DNA of 64,000 nucleotides, taken from NCBI RefSeq assembly GCF_042139015.1, contig NZ_JBHIKY010000002.1, positions 124,001 through 188,000 on the forward strand, written 5' to 3'. The translations under genes and the position numbers were made by a program. Below, in pieces: positions 1 to 7,481 of this stretch. Position 1 is the stretch's first letter. The number at the start of each line of letters is the position of its first letter. This DNA is from JBHIKY01 sp042139015. Its GTDB lineage: Bacteria; Bacillota; Bacilli; Bacillales; Marinococcaceae. Under the pieces are notes generated by a model. It searched no databases. It was not told the DNA's origin and saw only the letters and a program-made list of their open reading frames with translations.

Positions 1-265
1 CTTCCTTTACCTCTTTAACGGCAAGAACCATCGAAGAATCTTTTTTTCGGCGCACCGCTTTTGTCGGTGTTTCATCATCTTCAATTTTCTCGTTGGTATG
101 TAAGATAGAGATATTCTTTTTCTTTGTCAAATGCTGTTCTAATAATACTTCATCTCCGACTAAGACAATCTGAATATCTTCAAAAGAACGGACAGCTGCC
201 ATTGCTCCCGCCACATGTGCTTTTGGAGCCTGGTCTCCACCCATGGCATCAATAACTATTTTCAT
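1..265 (-). CDS. plsX: Phosphate acyltransferase PlsX (partial, cut by window start)
   Basis: PlsX converts acyl-ACP to acyl-phosphate, the acyl donor for PlsY in phosphatidic acid synthesis, at the inner face of the membrane. Only the first 88 codons are inside the window. The ATG is at 263-265 and the protein opens with MKIVIDAMGGDQAP, the hallmark N-terminus of the family, with a GAGGAG ribosome site just upstream. The gene lies 28 bp behind fapR, as in the B. subtilis fapR-plsX-fabD operon, so it is expected to fall under FapR control from the promoter near position 900. The rest of the gene is off the left edge, so nothing can be said about its integrity. Confidence 0.95.
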   Translation of the reverse strand, partial: MKIVIDAMGGDQAPKAHVAGAMAAVRSFEDIQIVLVGDEVLLEQHLTKKKNISILHTNEKIEDDETPTKAVRRKKDSSMVLAVKEVKE

Positions 266-293
266 AGTTTCACACTCCTCTTCTTAGAGCTGA

Positions 294-863
294 TTATGAT
301 TTGCTCTGATTTCCGGTTGTACGGTACATCACAAATTCACCACGAAACACTATTTCGCGGTTAACTCGGCTCGTGACTTCGACAGTGGTTTTCTTTGACC
401 TTGCTTGATTGACCACTGCTTTTGCGATAACACGCTCCCCGGCTTTAACCTGGCGGCTGAAGAATACAGTAGCTTTAGTTGTTAAGGCAAGTTCATCATT
501 AATAATAGCGACCGCCAATGAATTTGCCTGAGCAAACAAATAATGGCCTCTTGCAATACCTGTCCGTTCAAAAACGTGGTCTTCGTTGATGTCAAGAATG
601 GAGATTGCTTCTTCATCAAGTCGCAGATCAATAATTTCACCGATAACTTCTTCAGGGGTCAGTGCTTTTACTTCGTCAAGATGCTCTCTTGCCACATGCT
701 TAATACGTTCGCGCAGTTCAGGTATAGAGAGCTCCAGCCTGTCTAAACGAATAGTTTGTACGCTCACTTGAAACGATTTCGCAAGACTTTCATCTGTAAT
801 AAATGGATCTGCTGCAATTGTATCTTTTAATAGCTGCTGACGTTCTTTTTTGTTTCGCTTCAA
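294..863 (-). CDS. fapR: Fatty acid and phospholipid biosynthesis repressor FapR
   Basis: FapR is the malonyl-CoA-sensing repressor of fatty acid and phospholipid genes in Bacillales. The 189-residue product matches the usual family length. It has an N-terminal DeoR-like helix-turn-helix (about residues 5-50) and a C-terminal hot-dog domain (about 70-185) that binds malonyl-CoA. The start is a TTG at 861-863, chosen because GGAGG sits 9 bases upstream and the translated N-terminus MKRNKKERQ fits the family. A FapR-type operator overlaps its own promoter, implying autoregulation. plsX follows directly, so FapR controls its own operon. Assignment is from sequence pattern and synteny. Confidence 0.95.
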   Translation of the reverse strand: MKRNKKERQQLLKDTIAADPFITDESLAKSFQVSVQTIRLDRLELSIPELRERIKHVAREHLDEVKALTPEEVIGEIIDLRLDEEAISILDINEDHVFERTGIARGHYLFAQANSLAVAIINDELALTTKATVFFSRQVKAGERVIAKAVVNQARSKKTTVEVTSRVNREIVFRGEFVMYRTTGNQSKS

Positions 864-881
864 AGCTTGCAGCCTCCGCTT

Positions 882-900
882 CTATGACTAGGTACTAATA
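882..900 (-). promoter_or_regulatory. FapR operator
   Basis: On the minus strand this reads ATTAGTACCTAGTCAT, which closely fits the known Bacillus FapR site (TTAGTACCTAG core with a partly inverted right arm). It begins three bases past the -10 box, so it covers the transcription start, where a bound repressor would block initiation. It lies upstream of fapR, as expected for autoregulation. Confidence 0.85.
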
Positions 901-902
901 GT

Positions 903-931
903 AGTATATATTTGCCTGCTTTTATTTTCAA
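903..931 (-). promoter_or_regulatory. SigA promoter of fapR-plsX
   Basis: Minus-strand TTGAAA (926-931) and TATACT (903-908) are separated by exactly 17 bases, a strong SigA promoter. The -35 lies only 8 bases past the recG stop codon, so fapR-plsX can be transcribed independently of recG. The FapR operator follows the -10 box directly. Confidence 0.85.
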
Positions 932-938
932 CTCTCAT

Positions 939-2984
939 TTAATCGAGCTTTTCCCCAGCCAGAGCCCCGGTATCCTTTAGAAATTGGCGCAGATAAGCAT
1001 ATTCATCGTTCGACCAGAAGGCCTCACTTTTCATTAAGTCGGCCGCATCCTGCCTGGCGGTTTCAAGGGCTCGGTAATCATGGACAACATCGGCAATTTT
1101 AAAATCAGGCAGGCCGCTTTGTTTTCTTCCGAAGAAATCGCCGGGACCACGCAGTTCCAGATCGCGTTCAGATATTTTAAAGCCGTCTTCCGTTTCCTGC
1201 ATTATCCGCATTCTTTCTTTTCCAGTTTCTGATTTCGGATCGGAAAGCAGAATACAGTAGGATTGATGCTCTCCTCTTCCTACACGTCCTCGAAGCTGGT
1301 GGAGCTGAGCTAATCCGAATCGGTCCGCATCATATATTACCATAATAGTAGCGTTCGGGACGTTTACACCGACTTCCACAACGGTTGTAGAGACTAGTAC
1401 CTTTGTGCGTGCTTTTGCAAAATCCTCCATTACTGTTTCTTTTTCTTCTGCAGGCAGTCTTCCGTGCATTAACCCGACCGGCAAAGATGTAAAATAACTC
1501 TGAAGCTGCGCATGCACATCGATCGCATTTTGAACGTCCAGTTTATCTGATTCTTCAATCAGAGGACAGATCACATAGGCCTGTCTTCCTTTATTTATTT
1601 CTTTCCGGATAAAAGCGAGCACTCTTTCAAACATATCATGCTTTGCCCAATGCGTTTCAATTGGCTTTCTGCCGGCAGGAAGTTCATCTATCATTGAAAC
1701 GTCCATATCTCCGAAAACAGAAATTGCAAGGGTTCGGGGAATCGGAGTGGCTGTCATAAACAAAACATCCGGCTCATAGCCCTTATCACGAAGAATTCTC
1801 CGCTGATTTACTCCAAATCGATGCTGTTCATCCGTGATCACTAATCCAAGCTTATGAAAATGCACATCCTCCTGTATGAGTGCATGGGTGCCGATCACTA
1901 TATCTGCTTCTCCAGATTGAATCCTCGTGTTTATTTCTCCACGCCGTTTTCCTTTTGTGGACCCAGTAAGAAGCTCTACAGTTACCTCTGTTCCGCTGAA
2001 TAACTGCCGCAAAGACTGCTGATGCTGTTCGGCAAGAATTTCGGTTGGGACCATTAACGCAGACTGTGAACCTCCTATACAGGCAGCATACATAGCAATG
2101 GAGGCAACCACTGTCTTACCCGAACCTACGTCTCCCTGCAGAAGCCGGTTCATTTTAAGAGGATCACGCATGTCGCGGAGCACTTCTTCAATGACACGAT
2201 TTTGAGCTCCGGTCAATGTAAATGGCAGCTCCTGCATAAATGTTTTCACTTTTTCAGCGGAAAAGTGATGGGATGTTCCACTTGATGCCATCCTCTCCGC
2301 TCTCTTAAATGCCTGCATTTTTAACTGAAAAAGAAGGAGTTCCTCATAGACGAGCCTTCTCCGAGCATGCTTGAGCTGCTCTTTGGTTTTAGGCTGATGA
2401 ATGTAAAAAAAAGCATCAGCACGCGCAGGCAACTTATATTTTGTCAGAATCGATTGTGGCAGCGTTTCTTCAATGTAAGGAGCGTAGTTGTGCAGCGCAG
2501 AATTTACATGGCGCTGAAGCTGTTTAACCGTGACACTTCCGCCTGCCGGATAAACTGGTTCAAGTTGTTTCGAAGGGTCAGGAGCGCCCTGCTGAAAGTC
2601 CTGAACAGTTATACGGAGTCGATGCTTATCCCATTTTCCGGTAATCGTCACCATTTCTCCATGTTTCAATTTATTTTTTAAAAAAGCACGATTAAAAAAT
2701 ACCGCTGTCACTAAAATGTTTTCCACTGCCATTCTAACAGTCATTCTTGACTTCTTTTTTCCCATGTATCTGACGGATGCTTCTGACTGTATGGTTCCTG
2801 CAATCGTAACCCTGTCGTCATGCCGGAGCTCAGCAATCGGAAGCACCTCGTGATTATCATATCTGAATGGAAAATGCTCCAGTAAATCGGCAATTGAATG
2901 AATGCGGAGGCCGTGAAGTTCTTTTTCTTTTTCGTCCCCGATTCCATTAAGGACCGATACAGGCTGCTGCAGCATCCCGTTCAT
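939..2984 (-). CDS. recG: ATP-dependent DNA helicase RecG
   Basis: RecG is a superfamily 2 helicase that reverses stalled replication forks and processes recombination intermediates. The 681-residue protein has the OB-fold wedge domain (about residues 50-150), Walker A GDVGSGKT (284-291) and the DEQH box (385-388), followed by the second helicase domain. The ATG at 2982-2984 gives an N-terminus that aligns residue for residue with B. subtilis RecG up to the first GIG motif. This ATG has no Shine-Dalgarno sequence of its own; it overlaps the stop codon of a short leader ORF (2981-3013) that does, which suggests translational coupling. A degV gene precedes it, where B. subtilis has sdaAB/sdaAA. 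Confidence 0.97.
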   Translation of the reverse strand: MNGMLQQPVSVLNGIGDEKEKELHGLRIHSIADLLEHFPFRYDNHEVLPIAELRHDDRVTIAGTIQSEASVRYMGKKKSRMTVRMAVENILVTAVFFNRAFLKNKLKHGEMVTITGKWDKHRLRITVQDFQQGAPDPSKQLEPVYPAGGSVTVKQLQRHVNSALHNYAPYIEETLPQSILTKYKLPARADAFFYIHQPKTKEQLKHARRRLVYEELLLFQLKMQAFKRAERMASSGTSHHFSAEKVKTFMQELPFTLTGAQNRVIEEVLRDMRDPLKMNRLLQGDVGSGKTVVASIAMYAACIGGSQSALMVPTEILAEQHQQSLRQLFSGTEVTVELLTGSTKGKRRGEINTRIQSGEADIVIGTHALIQEDVHFHKLGLVITDEQHRFGVNQRRILRDKGYEPDVLFMTATPIPRTLAISVFGDMDVSMIDELPAGRKPIETHWAKHDMFERVLAFIRKEINKGRQAYVICPLIEESDKLDVQNAIDVHAQLQSYFTSLPVGLMHGRLPAEEKETVMEDFAKARTKVLVSTTVVEVGVNVPNATIMVIYDADRFGLAQLHQLRGRVGRGEHQSYCILLSDPKSETGKERMRIMQETEDGFKISERDLELRGPGDFFGRKQSGLPDFKIADVVHDYRALETARQDAADLMKSEAFWSNDEYAYLRQFLKDTGALAGEKLD

Positions 2985-3013
2985 AGCAGATTCACAGTCT
3001 TTATTTCTTTCAT
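2981..3013 (-). CDS. Possible 10-residue leader peptide overlapping recG start
   Basis: An ATG at 3011-3013 is preceded by an excellent ribosome site (AGGAGAGG, about 6 bases away). It opens a 10-codon frame, MKEIKTVNLL, that ends in TGA at 2981-2983. Its stop overlaps the recG ATG in an ATGA arrangement. recG itself lacks a visible Shine-Dalgarno sequence, so ribosomes ending this peptide would be placed to restart on recG. I know of no named family for it. It may be a coupling device rather than a functional peptide. Confidence 0.5.
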   Translation of the reverse strand: MKEIKTVNLL

Positions 3014-3052
3014 GGATGTCCTCTCCTAATTATTAATAGTGACGAAGAAAAA

Positions 3053-3088
3053 GACTGCCCCGTAAGATTTCTCTTTTCCGGGCAGCCC
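3053..3088 (-). terminator. Probable intrinsic terminator after degV
   Basis: On the minus strand a GC-rich stem, CTGCCC/GGGCAG with a loop of about 19 bases, is followed by a T-rich tail (TCTTTTTC). It sits right behind the degV stop and ahead of the recG leader ORF. The large loop lowers confidence in full efficiency. Confidence 0.55.
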
Positions 3089-3089
3089 C

Positions 3090-3956
3090 TTATTCTTCAG
3101 CTGGCATGACAGCCACGGCAATGGTGCCAGGGCCGGTATGGGAACCGATAACCGCTCCAATTTTCGTTAAAACATCGGATTTAACGTTTAATGTCTCTTT
3201 TGCTGACTTCAGCAGTTCTTCGCCTGCTTCCGGAGCCCGGGCATGGGATACACCGATATGGACCGGACGCTCCTTATATTCTTTTTGAAGTGCCTCAGAG
3301 ATCGCTTGCATGGCTTTTTTCTTTCCACGTGCTTTTTGATATGGATAAACCTCTCCGTCTTTGTTCAGACTCAGTACTGGTTTCATTTTTAACAGAGAGC
3401 CAATCAGAGCGGATGCTTTTCCAATCCGGCCGTTTTTTTGTAAGTATTGAAGTGTATCTACTAAAAAATAAACGTTTGTTTCCTCGAGGAGCTGTTCGAG
3501 CCTCGCTTCACACTGGGCAAGTCCCGCGCCATCCCTGGCCATTTTTGCTATTTCTACGACTATCACTCCAATAGCGTAGGAAGCTCTTTTTGAATCTATT
3601 ACCTTTACGTTTATGTTTTCGCCTATCGATGCGGCAGCCACTTCTGCAGACTGTACCGTTCCGCTCATTCTGCTTGAAATATGAATGGAAAGTATATCTG
3701 CAGGCTTGCCGTCCGATTTCCTGGCAATCCGCTCATAGACCGTTTCAAATTCATAAGGGGAAGGCTGCGAAGTGGTCGGGAGATCATCGAGCGTTTCCAG
3801 CTTATTGTAAAATTCATCCGGAGTAAGGGACACCCCATCCTGATAGGTATCTGACCCCATGGATACTTTCAATGGAATTACCGTAATATCCAGAGCTTTC
3901 GTTAATTCAACAGGGATATCAGCAGTACTGTCTGTGACAATTTTTACTTCAGGCAC
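3090..3956 (-). CDS. DegV family fatty acid-binding protein (FakB-like)
   Basis: DegV proteins bind a fatty acid in a deep pocket; as FakB they present it to the kinase FakA, giving acyl-phosphate for phospholipid synthesis. The 288-residue length is typical. Family motifs are TSQPSP (62-67) and SSRMSGT (94-100), with a C-terminal GSHTGPGT segment. The neighbour upstream is a FakA-type kinase and plsX lies a few genes downstream, so the context supports exogenous fatty acid use. B. subtilis has serine dehydratase genes at this position instead. DegV paralogues are common, so this one could bind a different lipid; the lipid-binding role is family knowledge, not shown here. Confidence 0.88.
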   Translation of the reverse strand: MPEVKIVTDSTADIPVELTKALDITVIPLKVSMGSDTYQDGVSLTPDEFYNKLETLDDLPTTSQPSPYEFETVYERIARKSDGKPADILSIHISSRMSGTVQSAEVAAASIGENINVKVIDSKRASYAIGVIVVEIAKMARDGAGLAQCEARLEQLLEETNVYFLVDTLQYLQKNGRIGKASALIGSLLKMKPVLSLNKDGEVYPYQKARGKKKAMQAISEALQKEYKERPVHIGVSHARAPEAGEELLKSAKETLNVKSDVLTKIGAVIGSHTGPGTIAVAVMPAEE

Positions 3957-3982
3957 GTAAACTGCCCCTTTCCATCTGACTT

Positions 3983-5662
3983 TTATTCTACTGAAATGAT
4001 GAATGAATACAGTGGCTGTCCACCGTCATGATATTCCACTTCAAGATCTGGAAACTGTTTTTCTGCATAGGAAGCCAGCTTCTCTGCAAGCTGCAGGTCT
4101 GCTCCTTCTCCATAGATAAAGGTTACAATTTCAGAATCATCGTCCAAAAGGCTGTCAATCAGCTTTTTTGATACTTCCTCGAGGTCACTGGAAGATGCTA
4201 TTATTTTCTTTTCGGCAAGCCCCATGAAATCTCCTTCTTTTATTTCAAGGCCATCTATTACAGTGTCTCTTACAGCATAAGTAACTTGTCCCGTTTTTAC
4301 AGACTTTCCTGCCTGCTCCATCGCCTGTTTGTTCTCCTCAGCTGACGTTTCTTCTGAAAAAGCAAACATAGCACCGAGTCCCTGAGGAACAGTTTTTGTA
4401 TGGATGACCTGCACATGCCCGCCGCTTACTTCCGCAGCCTGCTCGGCAGTCATAATAATATTACTGTTATTCGGAAGTACAAAGATATGGCGTGCTTGTA
4501 CCTTATTGATGGCACTTATAATGTCCTCCGTACTAGGATTCATTGTCTGACCGCCCGAGATCACCTCGTTGACCCCGAGCCCTTTAAATAAAGCCTCCAC
4601 CCCGTCTCCCATGGAGATAGTAACAAATCCAAATTCTTTATTGTTACTCTCAGCCGGTTCCTGAACAGGATCCTGTGCTTTTGAGGATTGTTCTTCAGAA
4701 AGGAGGGCCTGATGCTGTTCTCTCATATTCTCTATTTTTACATGGACGATGCTGCCAAATTTTTGGGCACTTGTAAGTACTTCTCCTGGATATTCAGCAT
4801 GAATATGTATTTTCAGGAGGTCTTCATCACTGACTACTAACAAGGAATCCCCACAGGCAGCCAGCTCATTTTTGAATACGCTTTCTTCGTAAGGGCGGCG
4901 TTTGATTTTATCTTCTTCAAACTTCACCATCACTTCTGTGCAGTACCCATATGTGATGTCTTCTGTAGCGAGATGAGACTGTGCATTTTGATGATGCTCT
5001 ACTTTTACTAGATCATTAAGTGATGGGGCAGATTTACTTTTGTCTGATTTTTTTCCTTGTAAAGCAAGCAGCATGCCTTCGTAAATATATACAAGCCCCT
5101 GTCCGCCGGAATCAACAACTCCCACCTCTTTTAAGACAGGAAGCAGATCCGGCGTGCGCTGCAGAGATGCTTCTGCTTCGTTCAGGACTTTTTTAAGCCA
5201 GTCTGCAGCATTTGATTCCTGTGTGCTGCTGCCCAGCTCTGCTGCATCTTTGGCCACTGTAAGAATAGTGCCCTCAACCGGCTTCATCACTGCTTTATAA
5301 GCGGTAGCCACACCTTCTTCAAATGCTCCTGTTAAATCCTCGACACTTAATTCCTCTTTTTTCTCCACTGCTTTGGAAAATCCTCTGAACAACTGAGATA
5401 AAATCACACCGGAATTTCCACGCGCTCCCATGAGAAGTCCTTTGGAAAAAGTCTTAGCTGTTTTTCCTGCATGGTCGTCCGGTTTTTCAGTAATCTCTTT
5501 AACTCCGGATGTCATCGTAAGATTCATATTTGTCCCGGTGTCTCCATCAGGAACGGGAAATACATTGAGTGCGTCCACTTGTTTTACATTTTGAGCAAGC
5601 AGTGCAGCGCCTTCTTCAAACATGGAAGCAAGCTGTCTGCCGTTGATTTTTTGTTCTGTCAC
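3983..5662 (-). CDS. yloV: Fatty acid kinase FakA-like (DAK2 domain, YloV family)
   Basis: This DhaK/DhaL-type kinase phosphorylates fatty acids carried by FakB (DegV) proteins. The N-terminal DAK2/DhaL domain carries the nucleotide-binding motif DGDTGTN (residues 39-45); the C-terminal half is a DegV/DhaK-like region. I chose the GTG at 5660-5662 (559 residues) because AGGAGG lies 9 bases upstream and the next residues (TEQKINGRQ) align with YloV starts. The upstream in-frame TTG and ATG codons lack ribosome sites. It follows the Asp23 gene and precedes degV, so the substrate-carrier partner is probably its immediate neighbour. Confidence 0.9.
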   Translation of the reverse strand: MTEQKINGRQLASMFEEGAALLAQNVKQVDALNVFPVPDGDTGTNMNLTMTSGVKEITEKPDDHAGKTAKTFSKGLLMGARGNSGVILSQLFRGFSKAVEKKEELSVEDLTGAFEEGVATAYKAVMKPVEGTILTVAKDAAELGSSTQESNAADWLKKVLNEAEASLQRTPDLLPVLKEVGVVDSGGQGLVYIYEGMLLALQGKKSDKSKSAPSLNDLVKVEHHQNAQSHLATEDITYGYCTEVMVKFEEDKIKRRPYEESVFKNELAACGDSLLVVSDEDLLKIHIHAEYPGEVLTSAQKFGSIVHVKIENMREQHQALLSEEQSSKAQDPVQEPAESNNKEFGFVTISMGDGVEALFKGLGVNEVISGGQTMNPSTEDIISAINKVQARHIFVLPNNSNIIMTAEQAAEVSGGHVQVIHTKTVPQGLGAMFAFSEETSAEENKQAMEQAGKSVKTGQVTYAVRDTVIDGLEIKEGDFMGLAEKKIIASSSDLEEVSKKLIDSLLDDDSEIVTFIYGEGADLQLAEKLASYAEKQFPDLEVEYHDGGQPLYSFIISVE

Positions 5663-5686
5663 GATCGGCTTCCTCCTCATTCTCAA

Positions 5687-6049
5687 CTATGTACCGGTTA
5701 CACGCACACCCTGCACATATACGTTTACAGAATCTACAGTGAGTCCGAGCATCTGCTGAAGCTGGTATTTTACCTTACTCTGTACGTTATAAGCTACTTC
5801 TGATATTTTCACTCCGTAGCTTACAATAATGTACATATCGATGTGGATGCCATCCTCAATTTCGCGGATGACTACGCCCCGTGAAAAATTATCACGTCCG
5901 AGCAGCTCGGAAAGACCATCTTTAATTTGTTTTTGGGAGGCCATACCGACAATGCCGTAACAATCCACTGCTGCGCCGCCTGCAATCGTAGCGACAACTT
6001 CTTTTGAAATATCTATCGAACCCAGCTGGGAATTCATTTCTATGGTCAT
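5687..6049 (-). CDS. yloU: Asp23/Gls24 family envelope stress protein YloU
   Basis: This is a small (120 residues) Asp23/Gls24-family protein of the kind linked to envelope homeostasis in Firmicutes. The conserved stretch of the family is visible, including the VATIAGGAAVDCYGIVGM segment near the N-terminus. The ATG at 6047-6049 is chosen because AGGAGG lies 7 bases upstream; an overlapping TTG at 6052 is less well placed. The gene stands directly ahead of yloV with about 25 bases between them, as in B. subtilis, and is divergent from rpmB. Its exact molecular role is not known. Confidence 0.9.
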   Translation of the reverse strand: MTIEMNSQLGSIDISKEVVATIAGGAAVDCYGIVGMASQKQIKDGLSELLGRDNFSRGVVIREIEDGIHIDMYIIVSYGVKISEVAYNVQSKVKYQLQQMLGLTVDSVNVYVQGVRVTGT

Positions 6050-6153
6050 CAAATATCCTCCTCTGCAAAATCCCTATTTGTACGGATATTTTACTATAAT
6101 TACAATCGTTTTAAAAGACTGCGTGTAATTTCGACAATTTTCATATCATTTAT

Positions 6154-6182
6154 ACTCTACAAATTCAATTATACGCTGTCAA
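6154..6182 (-). promoter_or_regulatory. SigA-type promoter of yloU-yloV-degV
   Basis: Minus-strand TTGACA (6177-6182) is followed after 17 bases by TAGAGT (6154-6159). The consensus -35 and correct spacing support a SigA promoter for the yloU operon, leaving an untranslated leader of about 100 bases. A second weaker candidate (TAAAAT near 6090) lies downstream. Confidence 0.6.
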
Positions 6183-6214
6183 GAAAATTTCTTTACTGCT
6201 GTAAATTTCTTTTA

Positions 6215-6243
6215 TTGCAATGACAGAGACCGTATGCTAAGAT
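6215..6243 (+). promoter_or_regulatory. SigA-type promoter of rpmB
   Basis: TTGCAA (6215-6220) and TAAGAT (6238-6243) are 17 bases apart. A TG one base ahead of the -10 box gives an extended -10 promoter. It lies about 45 bases upstream of the rpmB ATG and diverges from the yloU promoter. Confidence 0.65.
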
Positions 6244-6288
6244 GTTCAAGTATGAATGAACTACGGAATGTATAAGGAGGTGCATGTC

Positions 6289-6477
6289 ATGGCACGTAAA
6301 TGCTATGTGACAGGCAAAGGCCCTAAATCAGGCAATAATCGTTCTCACGCTAATAATTCTTCCAAGCGCCGCTGGGGTGCAAACGTACAAAAAGTACGTA
6401 TTTTGGTTGACGGAAAGCCGAAGCGCGTATACGTTTCAGCCCGCGCTCTTAAATCTGGTAAAGTCGAACGAGTATAA
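6289..6477 (+). CDS. rpmB: 50S ribosomal protein L28
   Basis: L28 is a small basic protein of the large ribosomal subunit. The start at ATG 6289 follows AAGGAGG and gives MARKCYVTGKGP, the standard N-terminus; the 62-residue length equals the B. subtilis protein. An upstream in-frame ATG at 6256 would add 11 residues that are not part of L28. Only one N-terminal cysteine is present and no CxxC zinc pair is visible, so this is the zinc-free form. It is one of three plus-strand genes in the window and ends in a shared terminator facing spoVM. Confidence 0.97.
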   Translation: MARKCYVTGKGPKSGNNRSHANNSSKRRWGANVQKVRILVDGKPKRVYVSARALKSGKVERV

Positions 6478-6490
6478 AACAAAGAACGTA

Positions 6491-6522
6491 AAAAAGCTTG
6501 CCGAGCTGCGCAAGCTTTTTTT
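6491..6522. terminator. Bidirectional terminator between rpmB and spoVM
   Basis: A perfect stem, AAAAAGCTTG paired with CAAGCTTTTT around a short GC loop, has A/T runs on both sides, so it works for rpmB (plus) and for spoVM (minus). Confidence 0.85.
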
Positions 6523-6560
6523 ACATAGTCATATAGTTTACATAATAATATTATAATACC

Positions 6561-6641
6561 CTATTCTTTTTTAATTGTACCAATGACGGCGCGTACAAAT
6601 CCCCCGAGAAATTTTGGCAGCTTAATCGTGTAAAATTTCAT
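6561..6641 (-). CDS. spoVM: Stage V sporulation protein SpoVM (26 residues)
   Basis: SpoVM is an amphipathic peptide that recognises the positively curved outer forespore membrane and anchors SpoIVA to start spore coat assembly. The 26-codon frame begins MKFYTIKLPKFLGG, the same opening as the B. subtilis peptide, and keeps the kink-forming proline 9; the C-terminal half differs by conservative changes and ends in KKE. A perfect AGGAGG lies 7 bases before the ATG at 6639-6641. The position between rpe and rpmB is the same as in B. subtilis, although thiN is missing here. The gene is easily missed because of its size. Confidence 0.95.
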   Translation of the reverse strand: MKFYTIKLPKFLGGFVRAVIGTIKKE

Positions 6642-6668
6642 AACCATTCCTCCTCATTCTGATAAAAC

Positions 6669-6682
6669 GCGGCACGCGCCGC
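6669..6682 (-). other. GC-rich hairpin ahead of spoVM
   Basis: GCGGC and GCCGC pair around a four-base loop, and on the minus strand the hairpin is followed by GTTTTATC. It lies about 15 bases upstream of the spoVM ribosome site. It could be a weak terminator for rpe or a structure in the spoVM leader; the sequence alone does not decide. Confidence 0.4.
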
Positions 6683-6831
6683 TGCTGATTTATCCAATCA
6701 CCCAGTCAATCTCCGGACGCTGCTGGCTTAACCGATTCTTTATTATGTATATTCATCAAAGATAAAAAAGTACATGAAATTTAAGAAAAGCTTTGCCCGG
6801 ATCTGAAAGATGGGAAGAAGAAATGCTCACT

Positions 6832-7479
6832 TCAGCTGCCGCGGATGGAACGGATTGCCGAAGCGCGATTTTTTTCTTTAAAAACAGCAGAGCCGGCAAC
6901 AAGTACATTCGCCCCTGCTTCCCTGCACTGTGCCGCCGTGACCGCATTGATTCCGCCGTCCACCTCGATATCTATGGTTACACCTCTTTCTTCAGACATT
7001 TCCTTTACTCTTTTAATTTTATTCAACACTTCCGGGATAAATGCCTGTCCTCCAAATCCAGGATTTACGGTCATGAGAAGCACCATGTCAGCCTCAGAAA
7101 GAACATGCTGAATTGTTTCAGCCGGTGTGGCCGGGTTTAACACGACACCCGCTTTTACCCCTTCTTTTTTAATAAGCTGCAATGTTCGGTGCAGATGTAC
7201 GTCTGCCTCTACATGAACAGAAATAATATCAGCTCCTGCTTTTGCAAAATCGTGGATATATTTTTCTGGAGATTCAATCATGAGGTGAACGTCGAGCGTT
7301 TTTTGAGTATGCGGACGGACCGCTTCTACAATAAGAGGTCCAATCGTGATATTCGGAACAAAATGGCCGTCCATAACGTCAATGTGAATATAATCTGCAC
7401 CGCCTCGGTCCACGTCTTGAATTTCTTCTTTCAGTATAGAAAAATCTGAAGCTAAAATGGATGGGGCTATCTTAATCAT
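6832..7479 (-). CDS. rpe: Ribulose-phosphate 3-epimerase
   Basis: Rpe interconverts ribulose 5-phosphate and xylulose 5-phosphate in the pentose phosphate pathway. The 215-residue TIM-barrel protein begins MIKIAPSILASDF and carries the family signatures HIDVMDGHFVPN (metal-binding His and Asp), VHLMIE, and MTVNPGFGGQ in the phosphate-binding half. It is separated from rsgA by two bases and is surely cotranscribed with it. The downstream neighbour thiN of B. subtilis is absent; spoVM follows after 190 bases. Confidence 0.97.
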   Translation of the reverse strand: MIKIAPSILASDFSILKEEIQDVDRGGADYIHIDVMDGHFVPNITIGPLIVEAVRPHTQKTLDVHLMIESPEKYIHDFAKAGADIISVHVEADVHLHRTLQLIKKEGVKAGVVLNPATPAETIQHVLSEADMVLLMTVNPGFGGQAFIPEVLNKIKRVKEMSEERGVTIDIEVDGGINAVTAAQCREAGANVLVAGSAVFKEKNRASAIRSIRGS

Positions 7480-7481
7480 CG

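Noticed and set aside
6130..6136. Exact Spo0A box core (TGTCGAA, minus strand) downstream of the yloU promoter
   Set aside because: A 7-base match is expected several times by chance in 64 kb, and yloU is not known as a Spo0A target; not strong enough to report as an operator.
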